55,968 nt of DNA from a virus, in the IMG/VR virus record IMGVR_UViG_3300044846_003320, positions 1 through 55,968 of that record, one strand, 5' to 3'. Under the pieces are notes generated by a model. The model was given only the letters and a program-made list of their open reading frames with translations. It searched no databases and was not told the DNA's origin. This document shows positions 23,098 through 32,496 of this stretch, piece by piece (the stretch's first letter is position 1; every line of letters begins with the position of its first letter). The position numbers were made by a program, and so were the translations under genes.

Positions 23098-24531
23098 ATG
23101 AAAAGAAAAAATATCATTAACGAAGTAACTAATAGAGTTATAAAAGAAAAATATAGACTTAACAAAATCGTTGAGGCAATTGAATATGATCCAGAACAAC
23201 CAGAAAGGATGAATCCCGGATTAGAAAAAAGACTTAGAAGTGGTGAACATATCTTTGGTAAGAGTAAATCAATACCTGTTGGTTCGGAAGCACAAAATTA
23301 TTCTGAAAAACTGGCAAGTAAAAGATTTAAAGAAATTATTAATAAAGTAAAGAGATATCATGGAGTCCAAAACATCAACCCTATGATGATGCAACAGATG
23401 TTTCAGATTATGGGCGAAGTTAGTCAAATTGAGTCCAGACATAAAGAAGCTTTAGAACAATTGGCAATTGATATAGTTTCCGAAGAATTTGACATTCCGG
23501 ATCAAATGTTAGAGGCAACATTATCACCTCCCGGTACTGATTTAGGGTTTAATGATCAAGATGAAGAGGAAGAAGATGAACAAGACTATGGTTCAGAGTT
23601 TGAGACACCAAAAGCCCCAAAAAGTGCGGAGAGAATGGAAGAGTTAGAAATGGAGGTAGATAAAAGAAGAGTCATAAACGCTTTGATGCAAGGGGCATCT
23701 AAAAAAGGACACTATATTTTCCATATGGTTGCTGACGAATTAGATACTATTGACCCTAGACTTATGGGGTTATATGGTAAGCTAATGTCTTTAGCAGATT
23801 TCCAATATTGGGTGATTCCCGATACTACTATGACAGGACAAGCTGGAGGTGTAGAGAAGATTGAATGGAGAAAGGCTAAATCGCCTGAAGATTCTGACGA
23901 GGAAGAAGAAATGGATAAAGTTAATGTTGAGGAAGGAGACGAGATACCTGTAGTAGTAGCAAAGGCTTGGATATTCCCGCTTTTAGTACATGAACTTATT
24001 AAAGGTACATTAGAATTATCCGCAATCAATTGGGCGGACGGTCACTTAGATTTTGAAGAACAATCAGAAGTAATTAAAAAGGCAGATACACCAGAAGGTG
24101 AAATATGGGGGATGAGATTAGGTCCTGGTATGTGGGAGAAGTTCTTAGATTGTGTAGGATCTGAAAATTACGATATGAAACAATGGTTATTTCAAGAATT
24201 AACTAAATTGCCGGCAAAACAATTTCATGAATTTATGAAAGAAATTTTAAGTGGTAGCCAAAAGTGTAAAGAAGTAATCCAAACATTAAAAGACTTACAC
24301 GCAGAAGATCCTTCAGATAGTTTAGAAGACATATTCGATGAAACAGGTTATGATGATATGGACGATATTATAGATAACTTAGATAATGAAACCGAAGAAG
24401 AACCAACTACTGATGAACCAAAAGAATTAGATTATTCCGAAATGTCACCTAATGAAATACAAGGGTTGATAGATGATGCATTAGATAACGGTGACTTCGA
24501 TACGGTTGCGAAACTACATAAATATTTATAA
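23098..24531 (+). CDS. Tagged acidic structural-type protein, 477 aa
   Basis: Tag-like N-terminus (KNIINEVTNRVIKEKYRL). A long mixed helical protein follows with two acidic runs (DEEEEDEQDYGSE; DSDEEEEMDKV) and an acidic C-terminal third (DDMDDIIDNLDNETEEEP). Central text includes VAKAWIFPLLVHELIKGTLELSAINWADGH and WGMRLGPGMWEKFLDCVG. No family recognised. Its position immediately upstream of the terminase cluster and its tag suggest a head-associated role. Confidence 0.7.
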   Translation: MKRKNIINEVTNRVIKEKYRLNKIVEAIEYDPEQPERMNPGLEKRLRSGEHIFGKSKSIPVGSEAQNYSEKLASKRFKEIINKVKRYHGVQNINPMMMQQMFQIMGEVSQIESRHKEALEQLAIDIVSEEFDIPDQMLEATLSPPGTDLGFNDQDEEEEDEQDYGSEFETPKAPKSAERMEELEMEVDKRRVINALMQGASKKGHYIFHMVADELDTIDPRLMGLYGKLMSLADFQYWVIPDTTMTGQAGGVEKIEWRKAKSPEDSDEEEEMDKVNVEEGDEIPVVVAKAWIFPLLVHELIKGTLELSAINWADGHLDFEEQSEVIKKADTPEGEIWGMRLGPGMWEKFLDCVGSENYDMKQWLFQELTKLPAKQFHEFMKEILSGSQKCKEVIQTLKDLHAEDPSDSLEDIFDETGYDDMDDIIDNLDNETEEEPTTDEPKELDYSEMSPNEIQGLIDDALDNGDFDTVAKLHKYL

Positions 24532-24547
24532 TAATTATTAAAACATT

Positions 24548-24555
24548 ATATTTAT
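24548..24555 (+). promoter_or_regulatory. Putative late promoter element ATATTTAT
   Basis: ATATTTAT followed by TAATAAAAA, 13 bases before the ATG at 24569. Confidence 0.5.
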
Positions 24556-24568
24556 TAATAAAAAGACA

Positions 24569-25639
24569 ATGGTAGGTACTTTAAACCCCAATTTTAAAAA
24601 ATTAATACTAAAATATATTAGTTACCAGAAGCATAACTATGGTGACGATTACACGTTGTATATTGACGATATGATAAAATACTTTGACGATATAGATAAA
24701 GTAGATATATTTTCAGGTGTTTTTAATTATATTATTGAGGAAGAAGATGAGGACCCATTAGACTATATAGACTTAAATGAATTAAATGATCGGTTTTATT
24801 CTGATACTATAATAAAAATATTGAGGGATTCAGGTTGGTTTGAAAAATATTTTAATTTAGATAGGTACAAAGATTACGTAACTAAAGAAGGTAGAGCAAT
24901 ACCAATATTCAATGATATTAAATGGGGTGGAGATACCCCCTATTTAATTATCGATGGGTGGCATGAATTATCAACATTATACCACTCTAATGATAGAAGT
25001 GTTGCCGAACTTGTATTAGGTGAAGATTCGTCAGAACTTTTTAGTGTTGATAGTGTTGACTTTATGGGTGAAGTGTGGAATGAATTAAATGAAAAATCAT
25101 TAAAACACATAATAGATTATATTAAGGATAATGGTTTTATTGGCGGAGAATTAGAGTATGATGAAGATCCAGATGGTGGCGGATTGAGTGAGGATATGTT
25201 GGCCGACAGTGATTTATTAGGTGAATTAATAAATGATGAAGATATGTTTGATGACTTAAAGAGGGAATTGGAAAATTTTTATAGGTGGTCATACAACTCC
25301 GCAGCGGAATCCGAAGTGTTTAAGTCTATAAGTAGTGATATAGTAGATCTTTTGGGTTCTGAAGGTGAGTGGGATGTAATCAAATCAAAAAAAGAAGGTG
25401 GTTCAAATAAACATATTTTAAAGTTCGACATTAGTAAAATATTTATGGATATATTAGAAAGATTCGTGGAGTGTGAAGGTAAATTACCTGAAGATGAATA
25501 TTCGGATTTTTTACAGGTCTTAAGTGCAACATTAGAATGTGAAGGAGAAATGTTAGAAACACCCGATATGGGATATTTTTATCCTGATAGTAGTACGATA
25601 TCTGAACATTTAAATGAAAATTTATTAGGAAACTTATAA
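24569..25639 (+). CDS. Acidic hypothetical protein, 356 aa
   Basis: 356 residues, rich in Asp, Glu, Tyr and Leu (YTLYIDDMIKYFDDIDKVD, NEDMFDD-like stretches, FYRWSYNSAAESEVFKSISS). It has no tag, no signal and no catalytic motif. Composition resembles the 5052-6527 product. The C-terminus ends EHLNENLLGNL, containing another LNE. The stop overlaps the next start (TAATG). Confidence 0.65.
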   Translation: MVGTLNPNFKKLILKYISYQKHNYGDDYTLYIDDMIKYFDDIDKVDIFSGVFNYIIEEEDEDPLDYIDLNELNDRFYSDTIIKILRDSGWFEKYFNLDRYKDYVTKEGRAIPIFNDIKWGGDTPYLIIDGWHELSTLYHSNDRSVAELVLGEDSSELFSVDSVDFMGEVWNELNEKSLKHIIDYIKDNGFIGGELEYDEDPDGGGLSEDMLADSDLLGELINDEDMFDDLKRELENFYRWSYNSAAESEVFKSISSDIVDLLGSEGEWDVIKSKKEGGSNKHILKFDISKIFMDILERFVECEGKLPEDEYSDFLQVLSATLECEGEMLETPDMGYFYPDSSTISEHLNENLLGNL

Positions 25640-26493
25640 TGAAGATTAAACTAACGGAAAGACAATATTTAAAAGTTATTACTGAAAATCAAAACCCTAA
25701 CATTGATAGGTTATTACAAAAGTTTTTTGACGATACTAGATCCTTAGATGAAGACGAAAAACTATATTATTTTTTCGATATATATGAATTTAATGAAAAA
25801 ATGATGGGAGTTAGTGATAGATTGTATGATTGGTTTAAATATAGTCTTTTAAGTGACATTAAAATGATTAATCGTAGAACTCTTAGTAAATACCAAAATA
25901 AAATTAATAATCTTTTAGAATTGTTAACTACAAAAGAAACTAAAAAAATAATAGATTCTAATAAAAACGTTTTAGAAAAAATTAAAGAATTAATTAAATT
26001 AGAAAGTGTTATACCAAAATATTTTAAAAGTGAAATCTTAAAAGAGTTAATTGATGGATTATTGTTTGATTCCATACAATATCTGTTTAACAATTATGAA
26101 CCTAAAGAAGCGATTAGACAATCATCCATTCTATCTGATCATTTAGGTATAAATAGAATGGAAAATATAGAACCATTAGTTAAAGATTTCGCAGAAAAAA
26201 ATGGGTTAACTATCATACCTAAACATAAAGGGTTCACTCTCCAAAAAGATGAAGGTAGTATGGTTAGGGATTTAATTAATTATATGAAAGATATACCAGA
26301 AATACCTAAGAAAACAAAAAGAGGGTTTTTAGACTTTATTGGTAGTCATTATACGGGTGGGCAATATTCTACCTTTTGGAGTGCGGTTAATAAGGCGGGT
26401 ATTATACAAAAAGTAGGTGGTGGTAATAACGTCACATACGAATTAGGTCCTAACTACAAAGCGTATGAAGAAGGTAATGTAGTTGCATTTTAA
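25639..26493 (+). CDS. Tagged hypothetical protein, 284 aa
   Basis: A clear tag copy (MKIKLTERQYLKVITEN), then a largely helical body (LLELLTTKETKKIIDSNKN, AIRQSSILSDHLGINRM). The last ~90 residues look like a small DNA- or protein-binding winged-helix domain (MVRDLINYMKDIPEIPKKTKRGFLDF, STFWSAVNKAGIIQKVGGGNNVTYELG). It directly precedes TerL. A head or packaging accessory role is plausible but unproven. Confidence 0.7.
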   Translation: MKIKLTERQYLKVITENQNPNIDRLLQKFFDDTRSLDEDEKLYYFFDIYEFNEKMMGVSDRLYDWFKYSLLSDIKMINRRTLSKYQNKINNLLELLTTKETKKIIDSNKNVLEKIKELIKLESVIPKYFKSEILKELIDGLLFDSIQYLFNNYEPKEAIRQSSILSDHLGINRMENIEPLVKDFAEKNGLTIIPKHKGFTLQKDEGSMVRDLINYMKDIPEIPKKTKRGFLDFIGSHYTGGQYSTFWSAVNKAGIIQKVGGGNNVTYELGPNYKAYEEGNVVAF

Positions 26494-26503
26494 TCATTTA
26501 TAG

Positions 26504-26511
26504 ATATTTAT
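26504..26511 (+). promoter_or_regulatory. Putative late promoter element ATATTTAT
   Basis: ATATTTAT 13 bases before the TerL ATG at 26525. Confidence 0.5.
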
Positions 26512-26524
26512 ATAGAAAAAAATA

Positions 26525-29500
26525 ATGGATAGAGCAGAACAACTTAAAATATTTGCTCGATGTTTAGGTGATCCAACATACGCAATAGAAACGTTTTTAA
26601 AGACATTTGATTTAACTCAGAAAGGTATGGTACCTTTTAAGTTGTATTACAAACAAAAAGAAATCATTAAGTCATACGAAAAAAACAATCGTAATCTGGT
26701 AACTAAACCTCGGCAGGCAGGTGTGTCTACAACTACTGCCGCATATATTGCAGTTAAAACTGCCTTTGGTGATCCAGATAACCCACATAAAGTACTTATA
26801 CTCGCCAATAAACAAACATTGGCGCAAGAATTTTTAAAAAAAGTAAAAGACTTTTTAGAACAAATACCTTATTGGGTTTGGGGGTTAGATGAGTCAACAG
26901 ATTATTTAGAGATAAATTCAAAAGGACATCTTAAATTAAAATCAAACGGTTGTGAAATTAGAGCCCTCGCAACGTCTAAAGATGCATTAAGGGGTTTTAC
27001 TCCAACATTCTTAGTAATGGACGAGGCGGCATTCATCGACAATGGGGCAGATGTATTTGGTGCCGCATTGGCGTCATTAGGTACTGGTGGTAAAATCGCA
27101 CTTATATCTTGTGTAACGGATGATACATTTATTTTCACTGATAAAGGATTAAGACAAGTTTCTGATTTTATAGATTATGGACAACCTGATAACCCTAATG
27201 AGGGTTATTATGTGGATGAATACTCAATTTTAGGGAAAGATAAAACTAGGCAATCGAATATTTTAGTAAATAATGGTTTACAAGATACTATTAAAATTAC
27301 CACAACAAATAGTTTTTTAGAAGGTACATTAACACATAAACTTTGGGTTTATCAGAGTGAAACTAAAATTTATAGTTGGTTACCTATGGGTGAAATAAAA
27401 GAAGGTGATTATGTTAATATTCAGTATGGTTATAATTTATTTGGGGATGATGATAAAATAGAACATAATTACATCTTTAATAATAAAGAAAAAAAACCAA
27501 AAAAGATTTATAAAGAGATTGATAATGATTTAAGTTATTTAATAGGGTTATACCTTTCAGAAGGTTCTAGTTATAAAAAATATAATAAAAAAGGTGAATT
27601 AGTTGGTGTAAGTATAACATTAACTTGTGGTGATTTTATTGGGGACTCCATTAATAACGCAGGTTTTAATTATAGTTGTCATGATGGATTACACTATACA
27701 ATTTCATCTAAATATTTAGGTTCTTTACTGGAAAATTTAGGCATCGATTTAAGTCTTACCGCAACTAAAAAATTTATACCTAAAAAATTATTATCATTGT
27801 CTAAAGAAAAGACTATTCATCTTTTAAAAGGTTTTATGGATGGAGATGGTTATTCAGATAGTGTTAGGGGTAGAATAGGTATTAATATTTCTTCTAAGAA
27901 GATGTGTTTACAAATAAGATATATGTTATCTAATTTAGGTATTTTAACAGATTATCAAGAAGGTATTAATAAAGGTTCTAAATTGATACCTACAAAAAGT
28001 AACTATTATAGATTATCTGCAACATCTATTGACGCCTTAAAATACTTTGAACTAATAGGGTTTAATTTTGAAAGAAAAGAAAAGAAAAAAGATTCGATTA
28101 AAAAAGTTAATTTAAATAATAGATATAGAATCATACCAAACGGTAAAATCATATTGAGACGAATTATTGACGATAATAATTTAGTAAGACGTTTTAGGGG
28201 TAGTAATTTAAAATTAACTAGTATTAGATTAAGTGATAAAAATAAAACCTCAAATCTATCAGTTAACATTTTTAAAAGTTTTATAGATTATATTGAAAAC
28301 AATTTAGGTATTGATATCACAAAATATAATATTGATAAAATCTTAATGGAAAAAAGTAAATGGGTTAGAGTAAGTAAAATAGAAAAAAGTAAAAATAAAA
28401 CTTATGATTTTTCATTACCTGAAACAGATGATTTTTGGTGTCATTCAGTTTTATATAACAATATATTAGGACACCAAACCCCTAATGGGATGGACGAATT
28501 ATATTATAAAACATATGATAAATCCAAAACAGGCGATAATAACTTCAATATTGTGGAAATGAAATGGTATCAGGACATTAGATATAATAGAGGGTTGTAT
28601 TGGGTTAGAGGTGATGAAAAAGAAGAAGAGATTAAATGTGAATCATTAGGTAGAACCAAACTTAGGTGGGAATATAAGGGTGTTATATATGAGACAGATG
28701 AATCTACAATAGACTATTATGAAGTAATGGTTAAAGACGGGTGGAAACCATTGTCGCCATGGTATGATGAAATGTCGGCAGATATGGGTGACCCTAAGAA
28801 AATCGCACAGGAACTTGACGTTTCATTTATTGGGTCAGGTGGTAATGTTATTGAAGATGAATATATAGTCTACCACGAAGAGAATTTCGTCTTCGATCCA
28901 AATTTTTCTGCGGAGGCAGAAAAGAGTATGTGGATATGGAAAAAACCTGAAGTCGGGCACAAATACATAATGGGTGTGGACGTTAGTAGAGGGGACGGTA
29001 AAGATAGTTCTACTATTGTTATATTAGACTTCGAAAACTTAGAACAAGTTGCAGAATTTAAACATAAGTTACCACCCGATATGTTGGCGGAAATTGTTTA
29101 TAAGTATGGTAATATGTATAACGCGTATACTATTGTGGATATTACTGGAGGTATGGGTGTGGCAACAGTATTAAAACTTCTGGAGATGGAATATGAATAT
29201 CTACATTATGATGACCCTAAAAGTAGAAAATTATCTGAAAAGTATTCGAAGACTGTATACAAACAAGGTGATAAAGTACCGGGATTTAATGTTGGTAATA
29301 CTCGTCTACAAATGGTTTCTGAATTAGAAGAACATATTAGAGAAAATAAAACTATAATACGTTCACGGAGATTAATATCAGAACTTAGAACATTTGTTTA
29401 TAAAAATGGTAGACCGGATCATATGGAAGGTTTTAATGATGATATTATTATGGCATATGCAATGGCAATATTCATTGTACAAACATCTTTTAAAAAATTA

Positions 29501-29695
29501 GAACAAGTGGAAAAACAAACTAAGGCAATGTTAGAGAGTTGGGTAAATGTGTCAAACATCCAAAGTAAACCAATGATTAATGGACAACAACACATTAATC
29601 CCTTCTATACTAACACACCAACGTATAATCCAGTCCACCCCAATAATGGTAATAATGATAATGGTGAATACAACTGGTTATTCGGAATTAAATAG
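26525..29695 (+). CDS. terL: Terminase large subunit (gp17-like) interrupted by an intein
   Basis: 1056 residues, of which 196-651 are an intein; the spliced enzyme is ~600 residues, close to T4 gp17. It is the DNA-packaging motor: the N-terminal ATPase has the variant Walker A KPRQAGVST (61-69) and Walker B FLVMDEAAF (~162-170). The C-terminal RNase H-like nuclease has YIMGVDVSRGDGKDSS, TIVDITGG and FNDDIIMAYAMA. The extein junction reads GGKIALIS | TPNGMDELYY, so the intein sits exactly at the ATPase coupling motif (TPNG, motif III). Late promoter element upstream. The next gene is the portal; tail sheath and tube genes, which lie between terminase and portal in T4, are absent here. Confidence 0.95.
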   Translation: MDRAEQLKIFARCLGDPTYAIETFLKTFDLTQKGMVPFKLYYKQKEIIKSYEKNNRNLVTKPRQAGVSTTTAAYIAVKTAFGDPDNPHKVLILANKQTLAQEFLKKVKDFLEQIPYWVWGLDESTDYLEINSKGHLKLKSNGCEIRALATSKDALRGFTPTFLVMDEAAFIDNGADVFGAALASLGTGGKIALISCVTDDTFIFTDKGLRQVSDFIDYGQPDNPNEGYYVDEYSILGKDKTRQSNILVNNGLQDTIKITTTNSFLEGTLTHKLWVYQSETKIYSWLPMGEIKEGDYVNIQYGYNLFGDDDKIEHNYIFNNKEKKPKKIYKEIDNDLSYLIGLYLSEGSSYKKYNKKGELVGVSITLTCGDFIGDSINNAGFNYSCHDGLHYTISSKYLGSLLENLGIDLSLTATKKFIPKKLLSLSKEKTIHLLKGFMDGDGYSDSVRGRIGINISSKKMCLQIRYMLSNLGILTDYQEGINKGSKLIPTKSNYYRLSATSIDALKYFELIGFNFERKEKKKDSIKKVNLNNRYRIIPNGKIILRRIIDDNNLVRRFRGSNLKLTSIRLSDKNKTSNLSVNIFKSFIDYIENNLGIDITKYNIDKILMEKSKWVRVSKIEKSKNKTYDFSLPETDDFWCHSVLYNNILGHQTPNGMDELYYKTYDKSKTGDNNFNIVEMKWYQDIRYNRGLYWVRGDEKEEEIKCESLGRTKLRWEYKGVIYETDESTIDYYEVMVKDGWKPLSPWYDEMSADMGDPKKIAQELDVSFIGSGGNVIEDEYIVYHEENFVFDPNFSAEAEKSMWIWKKPEVGHKYIMGVDVSRGDGKDSSTIVILDFENLEQVAEFKHKLPPDMLAEIVYKYGNMYNAYTIVDITGGMGVATVLKLLEMEYEYLHYDDPKSRKLSEKYSKTVYKQGDKVPGFNVGNTRLQMVSELEEHIRENKTIIRSRRLISELRTFVYKNGRPDHMEGFNDDIIMAYAMAIFIVQTSFKKLEQVEKQTKAMLESWVNVSNIQSKPMINGQQHINPFYTNTPTYNPVHPNNGNNDNGEYNWLFGIK
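27110..28477 (+). other. LAGLIDADG-type intein in TerL (456 residues)
   Basis: Begins CVTDDTFIFTDKG (block A) and ends CHSVLYNNILGHQ before Thr+1. Two dodecapeptide motifs, LIGLYLSEG (~residues 337-347 of the precursor) and LLKGFMDGDG (~432-443), mark a DOD homing endonuclease domain, which looks intact. The terminal residue is Gln instead of the usual Asn, a known but uncommon variant. Confidence 0.92.
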
Positions 29696-29719
29696 AATGT
29701 AAACATTTAGAATTTTGAT

Positions 29720-29727
29720 ATATTTAT
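29720..29727 (+). promoter_or_regulatory. Putative late promoter element ATATTTAT
   Basis: ATATTTAT 31 bases before the portal ATG at 29759. Confidence 0.45.
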
Positions 29728-29758
29728 TATAATAGTAATAAAGTATATTTAAGTAAAA

Positions 29759-31669
29759 ATGGCAAAAAAAACAATATTCCAACAATTAAACGATTTATTT
29801 GGCCCAGAGGTTGTGAAACCGCAAAATAAATCAAGGTATTCAATTAACGATAAAGAACTTCTTAAAACTAAATCTAAAGAAGAATATGATTTTGAAAAGT
29901 TAAAAAGACAACAAGATTCGTATCTTTCTAATATGTGGCAAAAAGTGGATAATGAAATCTACCAACATTCCATATATTATGAAACAACTAGGTTAGCATC
30001 TTATGCGGATTTTGAGGGTATGGAGTTTTTTCCCGAAATCGCCGCCGCATTAGATATAATGATGGAAGAATCTACCACATTAAATTCGGATAACAAAGTT
30101 ATTAACATATTTTCTGAAAGTAGGAGAGTTAGAAGAATATTAGAAGACTTATTTTTTAATAGATTAGATATACATACATCATTACCTATGTGGACGAGAA
30201 ATGTTTGTAAATATGGTGATGATTTTTTATTCCTCAATATAGATAGTGAAGAAGGGATTACAGGTGTTAAACAATTACCAAATATTGAGATTAGTAGAAA
30301 GGAAAATGAAGGTTTCGGTGAAAATCCTGCGAATGCCGAAACTGATAAAATTAACCCAATTAAATTTATATGGGGTCAAAGAAATATTGAGTTTAATGCG
30401 TGGCAAATCGCACACTTTAGGTTGTTGGGCGATGATAGGAGACTACCTTACGGAACTTCAATGTTGGAAAAAGCGAGAAGGATATGGAAACAATTGTTAC
30501 TTTCTGAAGATGCGATGTTGATATACAGAGTAACTAGGGCACCTGAAAGAAGAATCTTTAAAATATTTGTCGGTAACATTGATGAGAAAGATGTACCCGC
30601 ATATGTTAACAATATTGCGAATAATTTTAAAAGAAGTCCTGTTATTGATCAAAACACGGGGCAGGTAGACACTAGATATAATCAAATGGCTCAGGACCAA
30701 GACTATTTTATCCCAGTAAGAGACACAAACGCACCTTCACCAATAGAGACTCTACCAGGAGCATCTAACCTATCTGAGATTGCAGACATTCAATACCTTC
30801 AGAAAAAATTGTTTACTGCACTTAGAGTACCTAAACCATTCTTAGGATTTGAGGAGGTTAATGGTGAAGGTAAAAACTTAGCGTTACAAGATATTAGATT
30901 TGCTAGAACAATCAATAGAATTCAACAAGCAATGATACAAGAATTAAATAAGATTGCTATCATTCATTTATATATTTTAGGGTTAGAAGATGAGTTAGAA
31001 AACTTTACACTAACATTGAATAACCCGTCTACTCAGGCAGAGATGTTAAAGGTAGAACAAACTCAATTAAAGGTAACCCTATATAAAGATGTAGTATCAG
31101 ATGCGGGTAATGGATTCGGAACAATGTCAATGACTAGGGCGAAAAAAGAAATTTTAGGAATGTCTGAAGAAGAAATAAGAAATGATTTAGAACAACAAAG
31201 ATTAGAAAAAGCTGCCGCAGCAGAAATGGAACAAACCGCAACTATCATTAAGAAGACAGGTATCTTTGATAGGGTAGATAAACTTTATGGTGATTTTTCT
31301 ACATTAACCGGTGGTGTACCCGCAGAGGGTGGTGGTGAAGAAGGTGAAGGCACAGGTGGTGATGACTTAGGTGGGTTCGGAACAGACACTGGAGGTGACT
31401 TAGGTGGAATCGGAACAGACACTGGTGGTGCAGAACCCGCACCAACCGAAGAGTCAATAAAGAAAAAAGACAATCTTTTATTAGAGCAAGGAAGAAGAAG
31501 ATACGAAGAGAAAGTTAATAAATATCAAAGAATTTATTTAAATAGACTTATGGAAAGTTTAGATAAGGATGAAAGGGTTTTTAACTTAGATGAGGTAGAA
31601 AAGGATACTGAAATACTAAACTCTAAAATTAGTGATATGGCAAAAGAAATCGATAATTTAATTAAATAG
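29759..31669 (+). CDS. Portal vertex protein (gp20-like)
   Basis: 636 residues. The order and text fit a T4-like portal: LASYADFEGMEFFPEIAAALDIMMEEST, RNVCKYGDDFLFLN, WQIAHFRLLGDDRRLPYGTSMLEKARRIWKQLLLSEDAMLIYRVTRAP, and FTALRVPKPFLGFEE. The dodecameric portal forms the head vertex through which TerL pumps DNA. A glycine/threonine-rich low-complexity segment (~residues 520-560, GGEEGEGTGGDDLGGFGTD and a repeat) interrupts the C-terminal helical region. Sits immediately after terL. Confidence 0.93.
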   Translation: MAKKTIFQQLNDLFGPEVVKPQNKSRYSINDKELLKTKSKEEYDFEKLKRQQDSYLSNMWQKVDNEIYQHSIYYETTRLASYADFEGMEFFPEIAAALDIMMEESTTLNSDNKVINIFSESRRVRRILEDLFFNRLDIHTSLPMWTRNVCKYGDDFLFLNIDSEEGITGVKQLPNIEISRKENEGFGENPANAETDKINPIKFIWGQRNIEFNAWQIAHFRLLGDDRRLPYGTSMLEKARRIWKQLLLSEDAMLIYRVTRAPERRIFKIFVGNIDEKDVPAYVNNIANNFKRSPVIDQNTGQVDTRYNQMAQDQDYFIPVRDTNAPSPIETLPGASNLSEIADIQYLQKKLFTALRVPKPFLGFEEVNGEGKNLALQDIRFARTINRIQQAMIQELNKIAIIHLYILGLEDELENFTLTLNNPSTQAEMLKVEQTQLKVTLYKDVVSDAGNGFGTMSMTRAKKEILGMSEEEIRNDLEQQRLEKAAAAEMEQTATIIKKTGIFDRVDKLYGDFSTLTGGVPAEGGGEEGEGTGGDDLGGFGTDTGGDLGGIGTDTGGAEPAPTEESIKKKDNLLLEQGRRRYEEKVNKYQRIYLNRLMESLDKDERVFNLDEVEKDTEILNSKISDMAKEIDNLIK

Positions 31670-31689
31670 AACTTTTTTATAAATTCAGA

Positions 31690-31697
31690 ATATTTAT
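31690..31697 (+). promoter_or_regulatory. Putative late promoter element ATATTTAT
   Basis: ATATTTAT followed by TTATAAAAAA, 14 bases before the ATG at 31712. Confidence 0.5.
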
Positions 31698-31711
31698 TTA
31701 TAAAAAAGAAC

Positions 31712-32476
31712 ATGGAGAATTTTGGTAATATTAAAGATACCTTTAAAAATTTAGTAGTAGAGTCTATAATTAAAAAAAACGAAAAGAGTAAAAAACTATT
31801 TTCTAAATTTTTAAAAACAATTAAAGAAAATAAAACATTAAAGAATCAATATCTAATTTATAGTAATTTACAAAATAGTAGGTTCGATGATGGTGTTGAG
31901 GCGAAAGAATTCGTTAAGGAGAATATTGAACTACTTAAAGGTTTAAACGAAGGACATATCGTAAAAGGTAATGAGTTTTTCGTTAAATTACTTAAAGGTA
32001 ATAAAATCATAAAAGAAAATCAAGAATTCTATAATAAAATATCTTATTTAGTTAACACCGAAAAAACACCTTCGAATATTAAAAAAATTAATGAGACAAT
32101 TAATTATATAGTTAAAAATATGTTAGAAAAAGAGGAAGTAAAAGAGGTTGTTACGGAAAGTGTATATTTACCACCTAGTGTGTTAACAAAATTGGCAGTA
32201 AATAAGTTTAATTCTAGATATTCTAACATTAGTGAGTCAGAAAAAGAAATCATTAAAACAGTACTTAATGGTACAAGTGAAGATAAAGAAAATATTTTCA
32301 ATAAATTAAAAAGAGAGTGTATTGATGGTATCGATACTAAATTAAATGAGTCTTCTGATTTAGATCTTAAAGATAAACTATTAAAAGTTAAGGATAAACT
32401 ACTGAACAATAGTTTCAACATAGATTCTTTTACTACTGATATTACAAGATTACACGATTTAAAAGAATCAATATAA
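31712..32476 (+). CDS. Helical head-region protein, 254 aa
   Basis: 254 residues, lysine- and leucine-rich and almost entirely helical. It begins MENFGNIKDTFKNLVVES, where LVVES is a potential (V/L)xE cleavage point, and later contains KEVVTES and DTKLNESSD. Lying between portal and protease, the slot held in T4 by the small core proteins gp67 and gp68, it is a candidate prohead core or internal protein. No sequence family recognised. Confidence 0.65.
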   Translation: MENFGNIKDTFKNLVVESIIKKNEKSKKLFSKFLKTIKENKTLKNQYLIYSNLQNSRFDDGVEAKEFVKENIELLKGLNEGHIVKGNEFFVKLLKGNKIIKENQEFYNKISYLVNTEKTPSNIKKINETINYIVKNMLEKEEVKEVVTESVYLPPSVLTKLAVNKFNSRYSNISESEKEIIKTVLNGTSEDKENIFNKLKRECIDGIDTKLNESSDLDLKDKLLKVKDKLLNNSFNIDSFTTDITRLHDLKESI

Positions 32477-32496
32477 CTAATAAAAAAATAAGAAAA

